Notes under the pieces: generated by a model
The model's database searches: none
The model's input: the letters and a program-made list of their open reading frames with translations, nothing else
What the model was told of the DNA's origin: nothing
NCBI RefSeq assembly: GCF_025673445.1
Contig: NZ_JAOVQN010000001.1
Coordinates: forward strand, 186,001-250,000
Direction: 5' to 3'
Length of the DNA: 64,000 nt
Origin: Ruegeria_B marisflavi
GTDB lineage: Bacteria; Pseudomonadota; Alphaproteobacteria; Rhodobacterales; Rhodobacteraceae
Made by a program: the position numbers and the translations under genes
Shown here: in pieces, positions 61,223 through 64,000 of the stretch
Layout of the letters: every line of letters begins with the position of its first letter
Numbering within the stretch: the stretch's first letter is position 1

Positions 61223-63427
61223 TCAGTCCAGCCGCCCGAGCATCTCTGCGATCCGGTCACGCATCGAACTGCTGTTTTCCACGATGCTGCGGGCCTGGGC
61301 CAGCGGGGTTTCGGGATATTCGGTCTCGGGCTCCAGCAGGTCCTTGCCGATGGCATGAATTTCCGCATATCCCGTCCCCTCGGTGCCCGGCATCGGATCG
61401 GACGCGCCGGAGATCCAGGCATAGCGGCTGGCACGCTCCAGGTCCCCCGACTGCGCCAGCAGATCGGCGGCCCCGGAATAATCGCCGGTCCGGTACAAGG
61501 CCTCGGCCCGGATCCGGTTCGCCTCGTCGCTTTCTATGCCTGCCAGTTCAAGCAGGGCACGGTGGGGCCGACCAGTGCCCAGCGTCGCCCGCGCGATCAA
61601 CTCGGCACGTTCGTGCCGCCCCTTGCGGTCCTGCGGGCGATCGGCGTAGCGCAGCGCAAGTTCATGAAATCCAAGCGCGATCAGCCGCTGGGCGATCGGT
61701 TCCGCGTTTTCGATTTCCGCCGCAAGGAACTGGTCATTCGGCAACATCGAGACATGCCGTAGGAAGGTCACGTCGTCGGACCGCGCGGTCAGGCGCGAGA
61801 GGACCCGGTTCAGGGTCTCGGTCCATGCCTGCTGATCCCGATCCGCCCCGGTCGCGCCAACCGCCAACATGGCCTGATCGAAGCGGCCAGCCAGGGCCAG
61901 GCCGATGATATGCGCGGCCTCGAGCCTTGGGCCGATTTGCGATTTGCGGTATTCGTGCGCAAAGGCGGCCGCCAGTTCCAGGTCGCGTTCGGAGATATCG
62001 CCGCCCTCGGCCCAGCGTTTCTCGATCAGATCCGCCAGCGCCAATGGGGCGTGGATGGATGCCTTGTCGTCCGTCACGATCCGCGAGAGTTTCTCCTCCT
62101 GCACATCGGGTTTGTTTTCGAGCTCTGCCAGCTTGGCCTCGACCACCTCGATCGACACAGGGTCGGCGGTTCTGGTTCTTTCGGTGCCGCGCAGGGTCTG
62201 GCGCGCGGCGTCGACGAAACCTGCCTCGGTCAGACGATCGCCCAAGGTGGGCCCCAGATGGGCGCGCAGATGCTGCGGCAGGGCGGCAAAGCTGCGCAGC
62301 ATCGCCTTGGTATCGGCATTCTCGGCGACCCGGCCCTCGGTCAGGGCCGACCACAAGGCGGCCGGCCCATCGCAGGCTTGTTGCCCGGCCAGCGGGTTCC
62401 CGGGGCGTGGCGGTTCGCCATCGACCGCGTCGGCAAGGGCGGAGAGCAGAGAGTGGTCCTGTGCGTTGGCCCCGGCCAGGGACAGGATATCCCGGGCTTC
62501 GGCGCCGAACCCGAAATAGAGATAAAGCCGCGCCATTTGCAGCGCCACATCCGTGTCTACAGCGTCGAATTCCCGGTAGAGACCGGCGCGAAGCCCGGCG
62601 AGCTGGCTCTGAAACGGGGCATCGTTGCCCCAGGTTTGGACTGCAAGCCGCGATGCGTCGGTACAGGGCAGTTGGCTGTCCGGTGATGCGATCCCATCCC
62701 GTGTCCTGCCCAGGTCACGGTCGACAACGGTGCTCACCCTGAGGTTTGACAGGCCAAGACCCTGTTCCAGGGTTTCTGCAAGCGCGATCTGTGCCGCCAG
62801 CGTATCCGGCGCGGCGCGGCCTGTGTTCTCGGGGTCGAGGGTCAGCACGTCCTGATCGACGCCGCGCAGGATGCGCGAGTAAAGCCGGGTTTCGACGGCG
62901 CGGCCGGCTTGCCGCACTGGAAGCGCGGAAAACGCCGGCGGATGCGTCGCGCCGATCCGCCCGACCGAGGGGCTGTCCTGGGGGGACGATCGGGAAAGCC
63001 GGTCCGGGACCAGCGGCAGGGCTATCGGTGGTGCGAGCGGCGCCAAAGCGGGCGGCACCGGCGCGCTTTCCGGGCGCGGACGAATGTCGACCACAAGCAG
63101 CGAACCGGATTGGACAAACCCACGCGCGTCGCAGGGACAGGCCAGCTCCATTTCCAGCGGCGCACCCGGCGCGGTCTGGGTCAGCGCTGCCAGGCGGGTG
63201 CGTGGGATCCGGCCAAACACCGTATCGTACCGGTAGACCACGTCAGGAAGGTCGATGGTCAGGCGCGCAGCATTCGCACCGCTTTCCAGGTTCCACTGGG
63301 TGTCTGGGGCGATTCGGAACACGAGCCGGGTAAACCCGTCGTGTTCACCCGAGCGGATGTCGATCTCGGTGGCGTGCACCGCCGTTCCGATCAGGCCGAT
63401 GAGGACAATGATCCAGACCCTGGCCAT
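61223..63427 (-). CDS. Exported protein with AMIN-like domain and helical repeats, next to motA
   Basis: This 734-residue protein has a signal peptide (VWIIVLIGLIGTAVHA), an N-terminal beta domain (about 20-115, EIDIRSGEHDGFTRLVF, LTIDLPDVVY) that resembles AMIN domains of envelope proteins, a proline-rich linker (about 120-180), and a long helical C-terminal half that looks like TPR-type repeats. I do not recognise a named family. The ATG at 63427 overlaps the motA stop (TGATG), so it is coupled to motA. By position it could be a motor assembly factor comparable to the periplasmic MotC of rhizobia, but this is inference. Confidence 0.75.
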   Translation of the reverse strand: MARVWIIVLIGLIGTAVHATEIDIRSGEHDGFTRLVFRIAPDTQWNLESGANAARLTIDLPDVVYRYDTVFGRIPRTRLAALTQTAPGAPLEMELACPCDARGFVQSGSLLVVDIRPRPESAPVPPALAPLAPPIALPLVPDRLSRSSPQDSPSVGRIGATHPPAFSALPVRQAGRAVETRLYSRILRGVDQDVLTLDPENTGRAAPDTLAAQIALAETLEQGLGLSNLRVSTVVDRDLGRTRDGIASPDSQLPCTDASRLAVQTWGNDAPFQSQLAGLRAGLYREFDAVDTDVALQMARLYLYFGFGAEARDILSLAGANAQDHSLLSALADAVDGEPPRPGNPLAGQQACDGPAALWSALTEGRVAENADTKAMLRSFAALPQHLRAHLGPTLGDRLTEAGFVDAARQTLRGTERTRTADPVSIEVVEAKLAELENKPDVQEEKLSRIVTDDKASIHAPLALADLIEKRWAEGGDISERDLELAAAFAHEYRKSQIGPRLEAAHIIGLALAGRFDQAMLAVGATGADRDQQAWTETLNRVLSRLTARSDDVTFLRHVSMLPNDQFLAAEIENAEPIAQRLIALGFHELALRYADRPQDRKGRHERAELIARATLGTGRPHRALLELAGIESDEANRIRAEALYRTGDYSGAADLLAQSGDLERASRYAWISGASDPMPGTEGTGYAEIHAIGKDLLEPETEYPETPLAQARSIVENSSSMRDRIAEMLGRLD

Positions 63428-64000
63428 CAAGCGGCACCCTGCTTCAGGCCCTTCAGAGTCTGTTCCAATTCGGCGAAATCGGGCCTGTTATGCGCCGGCG
63501 TGTTCTGGCGGCCGACCTCGATGCACATGGACGCGTTGTGATTGTGCAGATTGGCGACCAGCACCTCCTTGATCAACAGATAGAAATGATTGTCTTCTTC
63601 GACCACCGCCTTGACCTTGGCCGCGAAGGGGCCGACCAGCCCATAGGCCAGAAAGACGCCAAGAAAGGTGCCGACCAGCGCGCCGCCGATCAGTTTGCCC
63701 AGCACCTCGGGCGGCTGGTCGATCGAGCCCATCGTCTTGATCACGCCCAGAACTGCTGCGACGATCCCAAGCGCGGGCAGGCCGTCGGCCACCGTCTGCA
63801 ACGCGTGGCTGGAATGCATGGCGTGATGCAGATTGGCCTCCATCCGCTTTTCCAGCACCTCTTCGACCTGATGCGGGTCGTCATAGTTCATCGAGGCCGA
63901 GCGCATCGTGTCGCAGATCAGGGCAACCGCCTCGCGATCGGCCTGAATCCGGGGGTATTTCGAAAATAGCGCCGAACTGCCGGGATCCTCGATATGCTGT
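63427..64000 (-). CDS. motA: Flagellar motor stator protein MotA (5' end cut by window edge)
   Basis: The C-terminal 191 residues of the proton-driven flagellar stator subunit are visible. ALQTVADGLPALGIVAAVLGVIKTMG and LIGGALVGTFLGVFLAYGLVGP are the third and fourth membrane helices with the conserved prolines near the proton path. The cytoplasmic segment CDTMRSASMNYDDPHQVEEVL lies before them. The C-terminal tail (QNTPAHNRPDFAELEQTLKGLK) follows. The start is beyond base 64000. The gene indicates that a flagellar cluster lies to the right. Confidence 0.93.
   Translation of the reverse strand, partial: QHIEDPGSSALFSKYPRIQADREAVALICDTMRSASMNYDDPHQVEEVLEKRMEANLHHAMHSSHALQTVADGLPALGIVAAVLGVIKTMGSIDQPPEVLGKLIGGALVGTFLGVFLAYGLVGPFAAKVKAVVEEDNHFYLLIKEVLVANLHNHNASMCIEVGRQNTPAHNRPDFAELEQTLKGLKQGAA

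Noticed and set aside
1..64000. tRNA or rRNA genes, CRISPR arrays, prophage or transposase genes
   Set aside because: No cloverleaf-like segment, regularly spaced repeat array, or integrase/transposase motif was seen. A tRNAscan or CRISPR search was not possible.

Overview
The window is a 64 kb piece of a GC-rich alphaproteobacterial chromosome, most probably from a marine Roseobacter-group member of the Rhodobacteraceae (Ruegeria-like). Support comes from cytochrome c2, the gene content (MttB-family methyltransferases, dimethylglycine-dehydrogenase-like enzymes, many ABC and DMT transporters), an alphaproteobacterial SOS box of the form GTTC-N7-GTTC, and a TGA-N9-TCA iron-type operator. I see no rRNA, tRNA, CRISPR array, prophage or intact insertion sequence. 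Assignments rest on reading motifs and on memory of the families; no database search was run.

Layout. 1-7.8 kb (minus): a cell-envelope operon of an alpha-2-macroglobulin-like protease trap, a putative glycolipid-binding protein and penicillin-binding protein 1C (cut by the left edge). 7.9-10.1 kb: a soluble hybrid histidine kinase. 10.1-17.8 kb (minus): isopentenyl diphosphate isomerase, cytochrome c2, an S58 peptidase, an SDR, ArfB, a queuosine-precursor-type transporter, a phytase-like esterase, MepA and an Atg22-type MFS transporter. A very strong ribosome-binding site in front of a 12-codon reading frame lies at about 13.8 kb. 17.9-25.1 kb (plus): YggT, RsgA, a VOC protein, RecQ, YaaA and an FAD monooxygenase, with two long non-coding gaps that hold stem-loops. 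25.1-28.4 kb (minus): glpK, panC, panB. 28.5-36.3 kb (plus): a peptide-type ABC importer, a GNAT domain read in frame into an aldehyde dehydrogenase, and an EamA exporter. 36.3-40.6 kb (minus): NAD salvage (pncA, pncB) with a membrane hybrid kinase between the two genes. 40.7-43.5 kb: a YegD-like Hsp70, tRNA hydroxylase TrhO and a small potassium channel.

43.5-49.5 kb (minus) is an imelysin-type, probably iron-responsive operon: imelysin, outer-membrane barrel, di-heme oxidoreductase, second imelysin, Tat-exported DUF1513 protein. A perfect palindrome (CTGACTAAATAAGTCAG) lies in front of it. Just upstream is a 109-residue protein made of two similar repeats and preceded by a perfect SOS box. 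50.2-52.5 kb is a basic amino-acid decarboxylase. 52.7-60.6 kb is a catabolic island: a NifS-like PLP enzyme, an FAD/GcvT demethylase, a LysR regulator, an MmgE/PrpD protein and an MttB-family methyltransferase. It looks like a pathway for an unidentified N-methylated compound. 60.6-64 kb holds ThpR and the edge of a flagellar region, with MotA and a coupled 734-residue periplasmic protein.

The strongest candidates for something undescribed are the SOS-controlled two-repeat protein (49.5-49.9 kb), the MttB/GcvT/PrpD island (52.7-60.6 kb), the GNAT-aldehyde dehydrogenase reading frame with its internal start (33.5-35.4 kb), and the barrel protein inside the imelysin operon (47.1-48.1 kb).
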